NCBI GenBank assembly: GCA_014155875.1 | Contig: JACEFZ010017671.1 | Coordinates: forward strand, 795,501-859,500 | Source: Cepaea nemoralis | Lineage: Eukaryota; Mollusca; Gastropoda; Stylommatophora; Helicidae | Reading direction: 5' to 3' | Length of the DNA: 64,000 bases | Shown: one piece after another, positions 40,989 to 53,600 of the stretch | Numbering within the stretch: the first letter of the stretch is position 1 | Layout of the letters: every line of letters starts with the position of its first letter | Notes under the pieces: model-generated | The model's input: the letters and a program-made list of their open reading frames with translations, nothing else | Database searches by the model: none | Told to the model about the DNA's origin: nothing | Position numbers and translations under genes: made by a program

Positions 40989-42990
40989 TGAAATGTTACA
41001 TTGAACCTGTTCTGCTGTATGACAATGAATCTCAAAATGTGAACAAACAGATTAGAAAGAGCTTGAATGCAACAGATATGTGGTTTCTTTGTGAACAAAC
41101 ACATTAGAAAGAGATTGGATACAACATATATGTTTTTTCTTTGTGAACAAACAAATTAGAAAGAGCTTGAATGCAACAGATATGTGGTTTCTTTGTGAAC
41201 AAACAGATTAGAAAGAGCTTGGATACAACAGAGATGTGGTTTCTTTGTGAACAGATAGATTAGAAAGAGCTTGGCTGCAAAAGATATATGGTTTCTTTGT
41301 AAACAAACAAATTATAAATAGCTAGTATGTGACCGAGATGATGTTTCTTTGTGAACAAACAAATTAGAAGGAGCTTGGATACAAGAGAGATGTGGTTTCT
41401 TTGTGAACAAACAAATTAGAAATAGCTTAGATGCAACAGAGGTATGGTTTCTTTGTGAACAAACATATTAGAAAGAGCTTGGCTGCAAAAGAGATATGGT
41501 TTCTTTGTGAACAAACAAATTGGAAAGAGCTTGAATGCAACAGATATGTGGTTTCTTTGTGAACAAACAAATTAGAAAGAGCTTGAATACAACAGAGATG
41601 TGGTTTCTTTGTGAACAAACAAATTAGAAAGAGCTTGGATACAACAGAGATGTGGTTTCTTTGTCAACAAACAAATTAGAAAGAGCTTGAATGCAACAGA
41701 TATGTGGTTTCTTTGTGAACAAACACATTAGAAAGAGATTGGATACAACATATATGTTTTTTCTTTGTGAACAAACAAATTAGAAAGAGCTTGAATGCAA
41801 CAGATATGTGGTTTCTTTGTGAACAAACAGATTAGAAAGAGCTTGGATACAACAGAGATGTGGTTTCTTTGTGAACAGATAGATTAGAAAGAGCTTGGCT
41901 GCAAAAGATATATGGTTTCTTTGTAAACAAACAAATTATAAATAGCTAGTATGTGACCGAGATGATGTTTCTTTGTGAACAAACAAATTAGAAGGAGCTT
42001 GGATACAAGAGAGATGTGGTTTCTTTGTGAACAAACAAATTAGAAATAGCTTAGATGCAACAGAGGTATGGTTTCTTTGTGAACAAACATATTAGAAAGA
42101 GCTTGGCTGCAAAAGAGATATGGTTTCTTTGTGAACAAACAAATTGGAAAGAGCTTGAATGCAACAGATATGTGGTTTCTTTGTGAACAAACAAATTAGA
42201 AAGAGCTTGAATACAACAGAGATGTGGTTTCTTTGTGAACAAACAAATTAGAAAGAGCTTGGATACAACAGAGATGTGGTTTCTTTGTGAACAGATAGAT
42301 TAGAAAGAGCTTGGCTGCAAAAGAGATATGGTTTCTTTGTGAACAAATAAATTAGAAATATCTAGTATGCAACCGAGATGTTGTGTCTTTGTGAACAAAC
42401 AAATTAGAAAGGGCTTGGATGCAACAGAGGTATGGTTTCTTTGTGAAAAAACAAATTAGAAATAGCTAGTATGCAACCGAGATATGGTTTCTTTGTGAAC
42501 AAACAAATTATTAAGAGCTAAGATGCAACAGAGATGTGGTTTCTTTGTGAACAAACAAATTAGAAAGAACTTGGCTGCAAAAGAGATATGGTTTCTTTGT
42601 GAACAAACAAATTAGAAATAGCTAGTATGCAACCAAGATGTTGTTTCTTTGTGAACAAACAAATTAGAAAGAGCTTGGATGCAACAGAGGTATGGTTTCT
42701 TTGTGAACAAACAAATTAGAAAGAGCTTGGATGCAACAGAGGTATGGTTTCTTTGTGAACAAACAAACTAGAAAGAGCTTGGCTGCAAAAGAGCATGGGC
42801 AAACTAAGAGAAATTATGCTGGTGGTCTAAGACTGGCATGGAGGAATATTATCAACAGAACTGACCCAGAACACCAAGGACCAAGATCTGTGGAGAGACA
42901 TGAACACCTAGGCCATCTGGCAAGGCGGAAGGATTTCAGTGATACATTTAAAAACAAAAACCACACATATACATGCATGTGCCCACACAT

Positions 42991-43066
<76 letters not shown>

Positions 43067-46000
43067 GCTTATGAAAACTGATAATGAAAGAAAATATCAG
43101 GTTAGTTAATGTGACTAGGACAGAAAGCTCACTGATGTAAGCAAAATAGCAGTTGAGTAAAGTTGTGAAGCTAAACACTTAGCTAGAGGTCAGAGCACAG
43201 GATCTGCAGCATGTGATCTCATGAGCATCTCATGCAGTTGGAGTTTACAGTAGTTCTAACCTGTGAAATAAACTTATTGCTGAGTTTATCCGTTAACATA
43301 GAAAATATTGAAATGAGCATTATTGGTTAAAGGAGGAAAATTTAATACTCCTCAGGCAAGCTCATAAGCTCTCTGTCATCCTCAGCAGATACTGAATTGT
43401 GTAGATGCCAACTTTCCTTATTTTAATCCCGTTGGATACACATCTAACACATTTTTACAGTTGACATATTGCAGTAATTCCAGTTTTTATATTATATTTC
43501 CAAAGTTTGCACATTGTTGTTTCATTGCGGGCATATAATTACACAGAAGTCTTTATCATACTTGTCCAGTATGGGCAGGCTGTCTAGAAGCCAACTAATC
43601 TAGACACTCATTGCCACAAATGCTTGCATGTTCAGGACAATGAAAGTAGTTTTCCCTGTTTGATTGCCAGATAGTATCTGTGGCTAGCTTTCCTCCTCCT
43701 CTTGCAGTTTGAATTCTTGTATTCTCAGATGTTAACATGATTGCTGTGAATACAAATCATCATCATCATTTGCCGTGCCGATAAGCATGGACGGTCATGT
43801 TTTGCCATCTCACAAGATCACCAGAGTCGTGGATCAGTTCTGTGCTCTTGTCTCAACTATACCACATGGCCAAGCCAACCAGGTATTTACTTCTCTGCCT
43901 TCCCCTTGTTCTTTACCCCTCACTCTTGCCAGTTGTCACTAAGTTCTCAAATTCATTTCTTCTCATAAAGTGCCCAAAAAATTGTGACTGTCTACGTCTC
44001 TAATTATTTTACGGTTTTTATTTGTTTCTTGTAGGACATGGTCATTGATTTTTCTGTCTGTCCATGGTATTCTTTGCATTTTCCTCAGAAACCACATTTC
44101 CACAGCCATCAGATGTTTTTCAGCTTGTCTGCCCAGTATCTACGCTTCAAATCCATACAAAAGTACAAGTTCTATGTAGCACTTCAACACTCTTTTTCTC
44201 ATTGCAAATGACATCTTTTTATTGGTTAGTATGTTTTTAGCCTTGCAAAAGACTACCTTCACCATGGTGATTCTTGTTCTAATCTCTTCAAGGCATCTCC
44301 CATCAGATGTTATGACTGTTCTGAGATAATTGTGCTCATTTACTTGTTTAAAAATATTATTATACAATACAAATAGTAGCCTTCAGAAAGTCATATAAGC
44401 TCACATAAAGTTTTGAATTGATGGATGCTGGTGTTGATCACATATGTTCTCTGATTGCTTGTGAGCATGACAGGTCTGCCTTGTGTGAATCATATTTTGA
44501 CCTAATGCATATAGAGTACTTACTATATGACACCATTACAGGAGAATTGACCATGGAATTTCCATTTAATGTTATCATTTAAATTTTCCAGTGGGGGCAG
44601 ATGGAGCAGCTCAAACTTCATTTCTCCTACCCACTGCATCAAAACCTGGCCCAGCACCACCTGGTCGTAGGCGGCCCAACATGTCGATGCAGTTAGACTG
44701 TGGAACCAGATCCCCCCACAGGACTGTGCCAGACAGGTAGTTAATGTAGTCTGTAAGATGATTAAATACATCGACCTGTAAGCAGGTCAGCATGGCCTAT
44801 TGGGTAAGAACGCTTGTAATTAAACATCCGTTGTGCTGATGCCGAGGTAAGCGGGTGAACCCCTACACTGGACAGCTGGACTAAAATGTTGACATGTCAT
44901 CCTTGACTTGGGGATGTAAATTACAAGTACCTCTGAAGTCAGAGTGGGTTCACCTGATGGCGAGGAACACTGTTAATAGGGAAAGCTAATCCACACGCAC
45001 AATTCAGTCAATCACTACTAGAAATAGTGTGTATGGACTACGCTTGTGTTCAAAGAGAGCGAGCGCGCACACCCAAAAATCCACCTGTAAGACATCAGTC
45101 TACACATCATGTATGTCTTTTTAAAACTTTTATTGTTCCTTAATTTAATCCCTAATACACTATGTCCATCATATGCATGAAATCATTAGGGAGGTAGACA
45201 AGCATCATGTCAGGGAGTTCTTGTGAGAAGGTCAAATATGAACGTATAGTTTGTTTCATCATCAGCAGCAAGTGCCCTTCCACAGATCTCGGTCTTTGGT
45301 GTTCTAGATCATCTCGGTTGGTGATATTCCTCCATGCCACCGTCTCAATCCATCCAGCATAATTTCTCTTGCTCTGCCTCTGCCTCTCTTCCCCTCAAAC
45401 TTTGCAGTTGTTATGATGTTCTCCAATGCCTCTCTTCTCATCACATGACCGAAGAAAGTTGTTTGTCTTTCTTATTTTTGTATATAATGTTCTAGTTTCA
45501 TTAGTCTGTTTCAGGCGATCATTGTTAGTTACTCTGGCAGTCCAAGGAATTCACAACATTCATCTCAGGAACCACATCTCTGTTGCTTCTGATTTCTTCC
45601 TAATTTGTTCATTTAAATTCCAAGATTCACTGCCATACAGCAAAACTGGTTCTACATAGCATTTCAGCACTCTCTTTCTTACATTCAGTGATAGTGACTT
45701 ATTGCATAAGAAACTCTTCATTTTCTGAAATGCAGCTTTTGCTTGCCTTATTCTGCTCTTAATATCTGTTGTAGATCTTCCATCTGATGTTATAAATGCC
45801 TCTAGGTATTTAAAATTATCCACTTGGTTGAGAATTTCCCCTTCTATTTCTATGTCACATTTTGGTGTCACCATTTTCTTTGATATCATTGTTACTGTTT
45901 TCTTGATATTCAAGGAGAGTCCTTTCTTTGCACTCTCTGTTATACAATGTCCAACAATAGTTGTAGGTCTGTTGTATTATCCGCCACCAATACTGTGTCA

Positions 46001-49000
46001 TCTACATAGTTTATATTATTTATATTATAACCTCAGACTAGTATTCCTGGCGTCTCTTTGATCTCTCTCATTACTTCACTATTTAGGGAGAAGAGATCCA
46101 GTGACAAGACACACCCCTGTTACACTCCTAGCTTTATCTGTTCATAACTGCCCTCTTTATTTCCCATTTTAATTGCTGCTACCTGGTTCCAGTAAATATT
46201 CTTTATTCTTAAATGTTTCCCATCAATGTTGATATCTTCCAATATTTTTATCAGTTTATCTTATTTTACTTTACCAAATGCCTTAGTATAATCTATGAAG
46301 CACAAATATGTTTTTCTGTGTCTCTATTGACCTTTCTTTTAGTGTCCGTAATGTATACATTGCATTGTTTTGTACCCTTTCCTTTCACTAATTTCCATTT
46401 TTATTTTTGTTTCTTGTTCTTCTCATAATTCTGAGTAGAAGCTTAGTAACATGGTTTATGAGATTAATTATGCGAAAGTTTTCACATTCAATTGCTCCTG
46501 GTCTTTTTGGTATAGCTATAAATATAGATTTCAGCATATCGCTTGGTAAAAATCCACTGCTGTAAATATCATTCAACATTTTGGTTAATATATCTACTCC
46601 AAATTCTCCTATTGTGATTTCATATGGCCCAGCTGTTTTTCCTTTCTTTATATGCTTTACAGTGTCAGCGACTTCTTATTTTAGAATAGGTGGACTTTCT
46701 AAGTTACTTTCTTCTGTTAATTCTTCCCTTTCTCCATCATATAATTCCCTTATACACTCATTCCACCTCTTCATTACAGCACCTTCCTCCAATATTTTTC
46801 CTGTTTTTGATTTTAAACATCCTATATTCTTATTTTGGAACATGGAATGTACGGACACTATATCGAGCTGGAGCGGCCGAAGAACTAACCCGGCAGCTGG
46901 TTGAATATCAAATGGATATAACAGCAATTCAAGAAATAAAGTGGCCAGGAGAGGGTACTTTAGAGCAAAATGGAATGATTATAATATATGGAGGAAACAC
47001 CCAAAATAAACATGAATTAGGAACAGGATTTGTCATCAAAAAAGAGTTATGTGGGGAACGTTTTAAACTTTAAAGCTGTTAATGACAGGATTAGTAAATT
47101 ACGAATAAAAGGTAAATGGAAAAATATAACGATGATTAATGTACATGCACCTACTGAAGAGAAAGAAGATGATATTAAAGAAGACTTTTATAATGATCTG
47201 GAAGATGTCATAGAAGAAACCCCCAAACAGGACATCCTGATTGTGCTGGGAGACTTCAATGCAAAAATAGGTAGAGAGCAAACTAATAAAAAAGTGGCCG
47301 GTATGGAAAGCCTACATACAACTTCAAATGATAATGGATGGAGAGTCATCAACCTGGCAGAAGCCAAAGGACTGCAGATTAGCAGTACCAGACTACAAAG
47401 AAAGGATATACACAAACAAACTTGGAAATCATGTGACAAGGGAACCTATAATCAAATAGATCATATTTTAATTAACAACAGAAATGCATCAAACATACAG
47501 CAAGTTAGAAGTTATAGAGGAGCTGAGTGCCACAGTGACCACTTCCTTGTTGGAGCAAAATTTAAAATAAAACTTAAGAGAGCTTTCTAGACTAAATTAC
47601 AAAGATTACACCCAACATATAACAGAGAAAAACTACAAGACATTACAGTCAAAGAGAAATTTACAGATGAAATAAAATGTAAACTTGAAACTCTGCAAAA
47701 CCCTACGGAGGAAAGCGTTGACCAAACTTGGTTGAACATCAAGAATACAATTCAATCTACCGCAGAAGAATGTCTTGGTGTGTTAACCATGCATAGAAAG
47801 AACAGATGGTTCAATCAAAAATGTGAAGAAGCAGTCATTAGGAAGAAGAATGCCAGACATGTATGGTTAAATGACATCAATAACATCCAAAAGGAAGAGC
47901 ATTATAGAAATGAATGTAAAGAGGCTACAAAAATAGTCAGACAGCAGAAGGAGAATATATGAGTAATATAATCAAAGATATGGAAACTAATCACCAGAAA
48001 AATGAATCCAGAAAATGTTTTAAAGAACTGAAGTCAATGAAACGAGGGCACCAACAAAACACATATGGTTTAAAAGACAAAAATGGGAATATGATAAATA
48101 CCAATGAGGAAATGTGCAACACATGGAAAGAATATTTTATTGAATTACTAAATTGTGAAGCTCCAAGTAACATTTTCCCACAGGAAGAGGTTTTAACATG
48201 CAAACCACAAATTGAAGAACCTACATTTGAAGAAATCCTATATGTAATCACACGACTTAAAAACAATAAGGCAACTGGGACTGATGGAATTGCTGCTGAA
48301 TTTATAAAGGCAGGTGGCCATGCATTACATCTAAAGCTATACGAACTAATAATAAAAATCTGGAGGACAGAAGAATTACCCCATGACTGGAAAGAGTCAT
48401 TATTGATACCTATCTTTAAGAAAGGAGACAAGTTCCAATGTGGAAATTATAGAGGAAAATCACTACTGTCCACAAGCTATAAGATACTATCCGCAGTATT
48501 ACTAAATAGACTAAAACCATATTTAGAAGACATATTAGGTGACTACCAGGCGGGTTTTAGACAAAACAGATCAACAATAGATCAGATATTTATCTTACGA
48601 CAAATAGCCGAGAAACATTGGGAATATAAAAGAGATCTCCATAACATTTTTGTGGATTTTAAAAAGGCTTATGATAGTGTCCATAGAAATAGTCTATGGA
48701 ATGCTATGCAGGAATTTGGAATACCAAGGAAGTTAATCAACATGACCAGACTTTGCATGGAAGATACTTATAATATAGTAACATATAAAGGCAGGAAATC
48801 AGACCCCTTCCAAATAACATCTGGCTTGAAACAGGGTGATGCACTATCGCCGCTACTCTTCAATCTGGCTCTAGAGAAAGTTGTAAGGAAGATAAAGGAG
48901 GAATGTGATATTGGAGGAACATCCAAGCTGCTTGGTTATGCAGATGATATAGATATTATAGGGCAAAGTGAACAAAAGACATTGGAAATATTGACTCACT

Positions 49001-50624
49001 TAAAGGAAAAAGCCCAACAGATGGGGCTGGTTATCAACCAAGATAAGACAGAATATATGGTAATTTCAAGAGACGGAATGGCTAAAAACTCTGGCCACAT
49101 ACAAATAGATAAGATAATATGACCATTAAAAGAACGGAAACATACAAATACCTGGGTACAATCTTCAACTGCTCCAACATCATAAGGGAAGAAATACAAA
49201 CTAGAATCAACTCTGGAAATAAGATATACTATGCACTACAACATCTACTAAAATCAAAGGCGCTATCTCGTAACACCAAAATCACAATATACAAAACACT
49301 GATCAGACCAGTTGTGCTGTATGGCTCTGAAACCTGGAGTACAACGAAAGGAGACAAAGCCTTGTTACAAACCTTTGAGAACAAAATTTTAAGACGCATC
49401 TTTAGACCCATTAGGGATACACAAAGTGGAGAGTTGAAAAGAAGAAGTAACAATTTATGATCTGTTTAAGTCCCCGCTAATCACTGGTATCATGAAGGCT
49501 AATAGACTACAATGGCTGGGGCATATAGAAAGAATGGAAGATAATAGGGAAACAAAACTCGCTTACACTCAGGAAATAAATGACCGTAGACCCCGAGGTA
49601 GCCAAGAAGACGGTGGAGAGATAATACATGTACAGACCTACAAGCACTTGGAATCAACGACTGGCAAGAGAAGTCCACCAGAGAGACGAATGGAGACGGA
49701 TTGTATTTGCAGCAAAGAACCTCAATGGCTCGGAAAGCTGAAGAAGAAGAAGATATTCTTATTTTTCTTCCAGTGAGCTCACTGATTTGTCCGTGCATAT
49801 TATTTTAAATCTTAAATGGAATTTGATTCAATTTTTTTGGACTGCTCGTTTAGCCAACTTTCTTTTGCCTTCACACATCTATCCCTTATTTCTTTATTTA
49901 TCTTAGCATATTCTTGTTTGTCATTTTTACTCTGTTTTCTTTGTGTCCATCAGCATTAAGATTTCTTCATTCGTCCAGTTTTTCTTAGCTTCTTGGCTTC
50001 TGTCCGATAATATTTCTTTGCTAGTTTGATGAATGGAGTCCCTTAACATTTCCCATTGTTCATTTATACTCTATATTTTAGCTATTGCATTGTACCTATT
50101 CTTCACAGTCACTCTGTATTGTTCTTTAATTTCTTTATCTACTTTTCAGAACCTCTTTATTAAGTCTCATGTTCTTAACTATTTTTTTCCCCTCTCTTTA
50201 ATCTTACTTTTATTTGTCCACATAGTGGTACATGATTACTATTACAATCAGCACCGCACCAGGCATTGTCGTTACATTAATTAAAGCATTTCTAAATCTT
50301 TTATTAATAAGTATGTAGTCAATTTGGTTGCATATTTGCTTATCAGTTCTTCTCCATGTGTATAGTCGTCTTTTATGGTTAGAAGATAGAAAATTGTGAA
50401 TTGATAGCCTGAGAATATGCACTTTTGATATATTATTTCTTGTATCAAATTTCAGTAGTTACATTTAATACAGTTTAACATTAAACAGTGAATATTTGTT
50501 TTGGGCATGGTTGTACAAAACATGTGACAAAAGCTGTTGACTTCAATGCAACCTTTCTTATTGACTTTTGTGTTTCTATGTATTTTAGCCAATCTTAGGT
50601 CTTGTATGTTTGTGATTGAGAGAG

Positions 50625-50665
<41 letters not shown>

Positions 50666-53600
50666 TTCACTCTTCATTCACAAATAATTCTTCCCAACCA
50701 TGTTGTGTAAAGGTATCTTATGGCCTTTGTTCTACACACAGACAAATTTGCTAGCACACTCGCACACACATGCAAATGCCCACATATATATATACACACA
50801 CACAGCTCAATTTGCAATGCCCGGGTAAGAAAGAGGTTTATTTCCTAGTGATCGTTGGTATACTCTTTATTTACGCTGTCAGTATCTGAATATTGTGTGG
50901 CCTTGCTTGTTTTCAGTGCAGAAATTGATCACAAAATTGAAGAGATAATCAAACAGTCAGGGATTCTTACTTTTGGATCTCAGGTATGTTTGCAGGTTTC
51001 TTGAACTGTTTACATTTTTTTGAAGTTGTCACAGTCTGTTTACATTGAAGAACTCACCAGTTTTTGAGACATGGTGAATCAGTAGAGAAAATCAAGTTAT
51101 GATTCTCAGAATTCAGTGTACAGAATGGTCATCTGTTCTATAAGGTGATAATTGATACCGCTTCAGGGTGTCTTTGTGACTTAGGTAAAATGAAAACACA
51201 AGCTGATACCACAACATCTAGCTTAAGAATGGAGGTGGAGGCAGTCAGTGCAGCTTTCCGCTGGATGGAGAATACGATACACACACACACATCGCGATTG
51301 TAACTGACTCAGAAAGCATGCTGAGTAGGGTGAGGACGGGCAAGCTTCGTGCTGAGTGGCTTGCTTCGCTTCGGAAGTCACGGGTGGCAAGCATCGTCTG
51401 GATCTTTTCTCCGGGGCATGCTGGTGTGCTGGGGAATGAACAGGCAGACAGATTGGCTGGCTCTGCAAAACTTGGAGTATTGATGCATGATAAGGCAGAC
51501 GTGGTTGCGGCCTTGTGGGAGCACGTGTACATCACGGAGGAGCAAATGGATCACCACGGTCTGGCAAGAATGCGACAGCGTGGAGTGACGAGGGGATCTG
51601 GCCGATGCTCGAAGCTTAGAGGAAAGGTGAGACGCACATATAATCAGATTGCTACTGGTTCTATTGGGGTTGGAACTCTTCGCTGGCTTCTGAGGATGGG
51701 GACGGAGCGCTTATTGGAATGCCCCGAATGCTGTGATGTCGGTTCTTAAATCAATCAATCAATCAATCAATCAAACAACACAAGCTGCAGATCTGTTCTA
51801 CTTGCAAGGAGTAATGAGAACACAGACTAACACCAGAAATAGCTGCTGACACCAGCAATAGCCGAACTAAGACAGTGGCAGATTGGAGGACTGCTGTAGG
51901 CAGATTTATTTTTAAATCAATTTATAATAAGATCAGTAGGTCAGCATGGCCGAATGCATAAGAACGTGTGTTCTTTAACATCCGGTGTGCTGATGCCGAA
52001 GTAAGGGGTTCAACCCCTACACCGAACAGTTGGATTAAAATGTTGACTAGAGGACGTAAATTACAAGTACCTCTGAAGTCGGAGTGTGTTTGCCTGATGA
52101 TGAGGGACACTGTTAATAAGAAAAGCTAATCCACACGTAAAATTCAGTCCAGCAATACTAGAAGTAGTATGTATGGACTTCGCTTGAGTTCAAAGCGAGC
52201 AAGCGCAAAAAAAAAAAAAAAAAAAATCAGACACAGTGTGTTAAAATGTATGTTACATTTTTTTAAAATCCAAAAAGTGTTTGATAAATGCACTGACAAT
52301 TTTCTTTCTAGCGGCTTCAGTGTAATGTTGAAGATCTTCAGCCAGAAGGAGAACTAGGTCATGGCACCTGTGGCCAGGTCACACGCATGAGGCATAAACC
52401 AACAAACCAACTCATGGCAGTCAAGGTTTGTCCCGATCATATTCACATTTGACATTTTCTATTTGTCTTCACCATTTCTTTACAATTACAAGCATTTCTT
52501 TTTCTTCATTATAATTTGTGATTGTTATTAAATTCAGTTAGAATCTTTCTCCTTGAAAACACATTTGTTAATCATCTATATTTTGAGTGGCAAACAGATG
52601 TCAGTCGTGGTCCATTTCGTAATAAAATTCTGAAGAGTACAGTAGACCAAGAAGAAGTAAAATAATGACATTCTATAAGATCTCAACATCAAAGAAAACT
52701 GGCTCATCAATAACATTGTGTTTCGGAAACACAATATTTTGGTCAAATTAAATGTTGCTCTGGATCAGAAAGAACAGTAATGGGTGGCATAGTTCCTCGA
52801 AGAGGCGGGGTCAACCAACACGATCATTGACACAGGATATTGAAGACACCTGGGGCATTAAAAAACATGACGCAGGGGATCTAATGAAGGATGGGGGATC
52901 TTTTCAGTGGATTGTTATGGGAGTCATCTTTCACAAAAACTTGCTACATGATGATGATGCTGATGATGAATATTTTGAGTAACAATCAATTCATTCTCAT
53001 GCTCATGAATTTAAAAACAATATAGTGCTTACTAATTTATTTACTAATAATATTTTAAATGATTGGTTGGTTGGATGACTTTTTCTTAGCCATCAGTGGA
53101 ATTATAAGATTGCTATTGGGGGGGGGGGGGGGGGGGGGGGGAGACCTACACCTCTACACCTGGTTTCTTTCTAATCTGGTTAGTCAGTTTGTATAATTCT
53201 CAGGTATAACTGGTATGGACTGTATTCATTCTTCTGCCCTTTGTCCCCCATTGGGACATAGGCTCTCACACCAAGCTGTCCTTCCATTGCTTTCTCCTGT
53301 AGCTCCCTCCATATTATTTGCCTCTGTATTTAAATATCTTCATGTTTTTAAGTTTCCATCTGTTTCATTGGCCATGTGGGTTATCGACAAAGGACTTTCT
53401 AGTTGTACTATTCTCAGGTTTTCTCAATGTATCTCTTATCCAGCGCCTGCATCCTTTCTTCACCTCTTGGTTCACTGGTTTTTATCTAATTCTGTCATTG
53501 AGCTTCACTTTCTTCTCTTTAGTTTAGTTTAGTCGTTGGATCAACATCAAGGCACACGGTTTAACCCATAAGTGCTCCGTTTTTCACCTAACTCAAACCT

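Larger units (their letters stand above)
40550..42935 (+). mobile_element. LINE N4 fragment carrying two expanded arrays
   Basis: Plus frames: a [14 protein letters not shown] remnant (about 40600), [10 protein letters not shown] (from SDGRC..E), then LLNVR|(GA)n|[33 protein letters not shown], the 52-bp array, and after it [20 protein letters not shown] and [14 protein letters not shown]. The order is that of an N4 C-terminus as at 45913-45245, interrupted by a GA microsatellite and the array. Located in MAP2K7 intron 1, same strand as the gene. Confidence 0.85.

Noticed and set aside
41427..42242. Two identical 63-codon minus-strand frames (41427-41618 and 42051-42242)
   Set aside because: Frame artefacts of the 52-bp array; their identity reflects the 624-bp block duplication, not paralogous genes.
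44523..44771. Minus-strand 82-codon ORF
   Set aside because: It is the shadow of MAP2K7 exon 2, which is supported on the plus strand by splice sites and phases.
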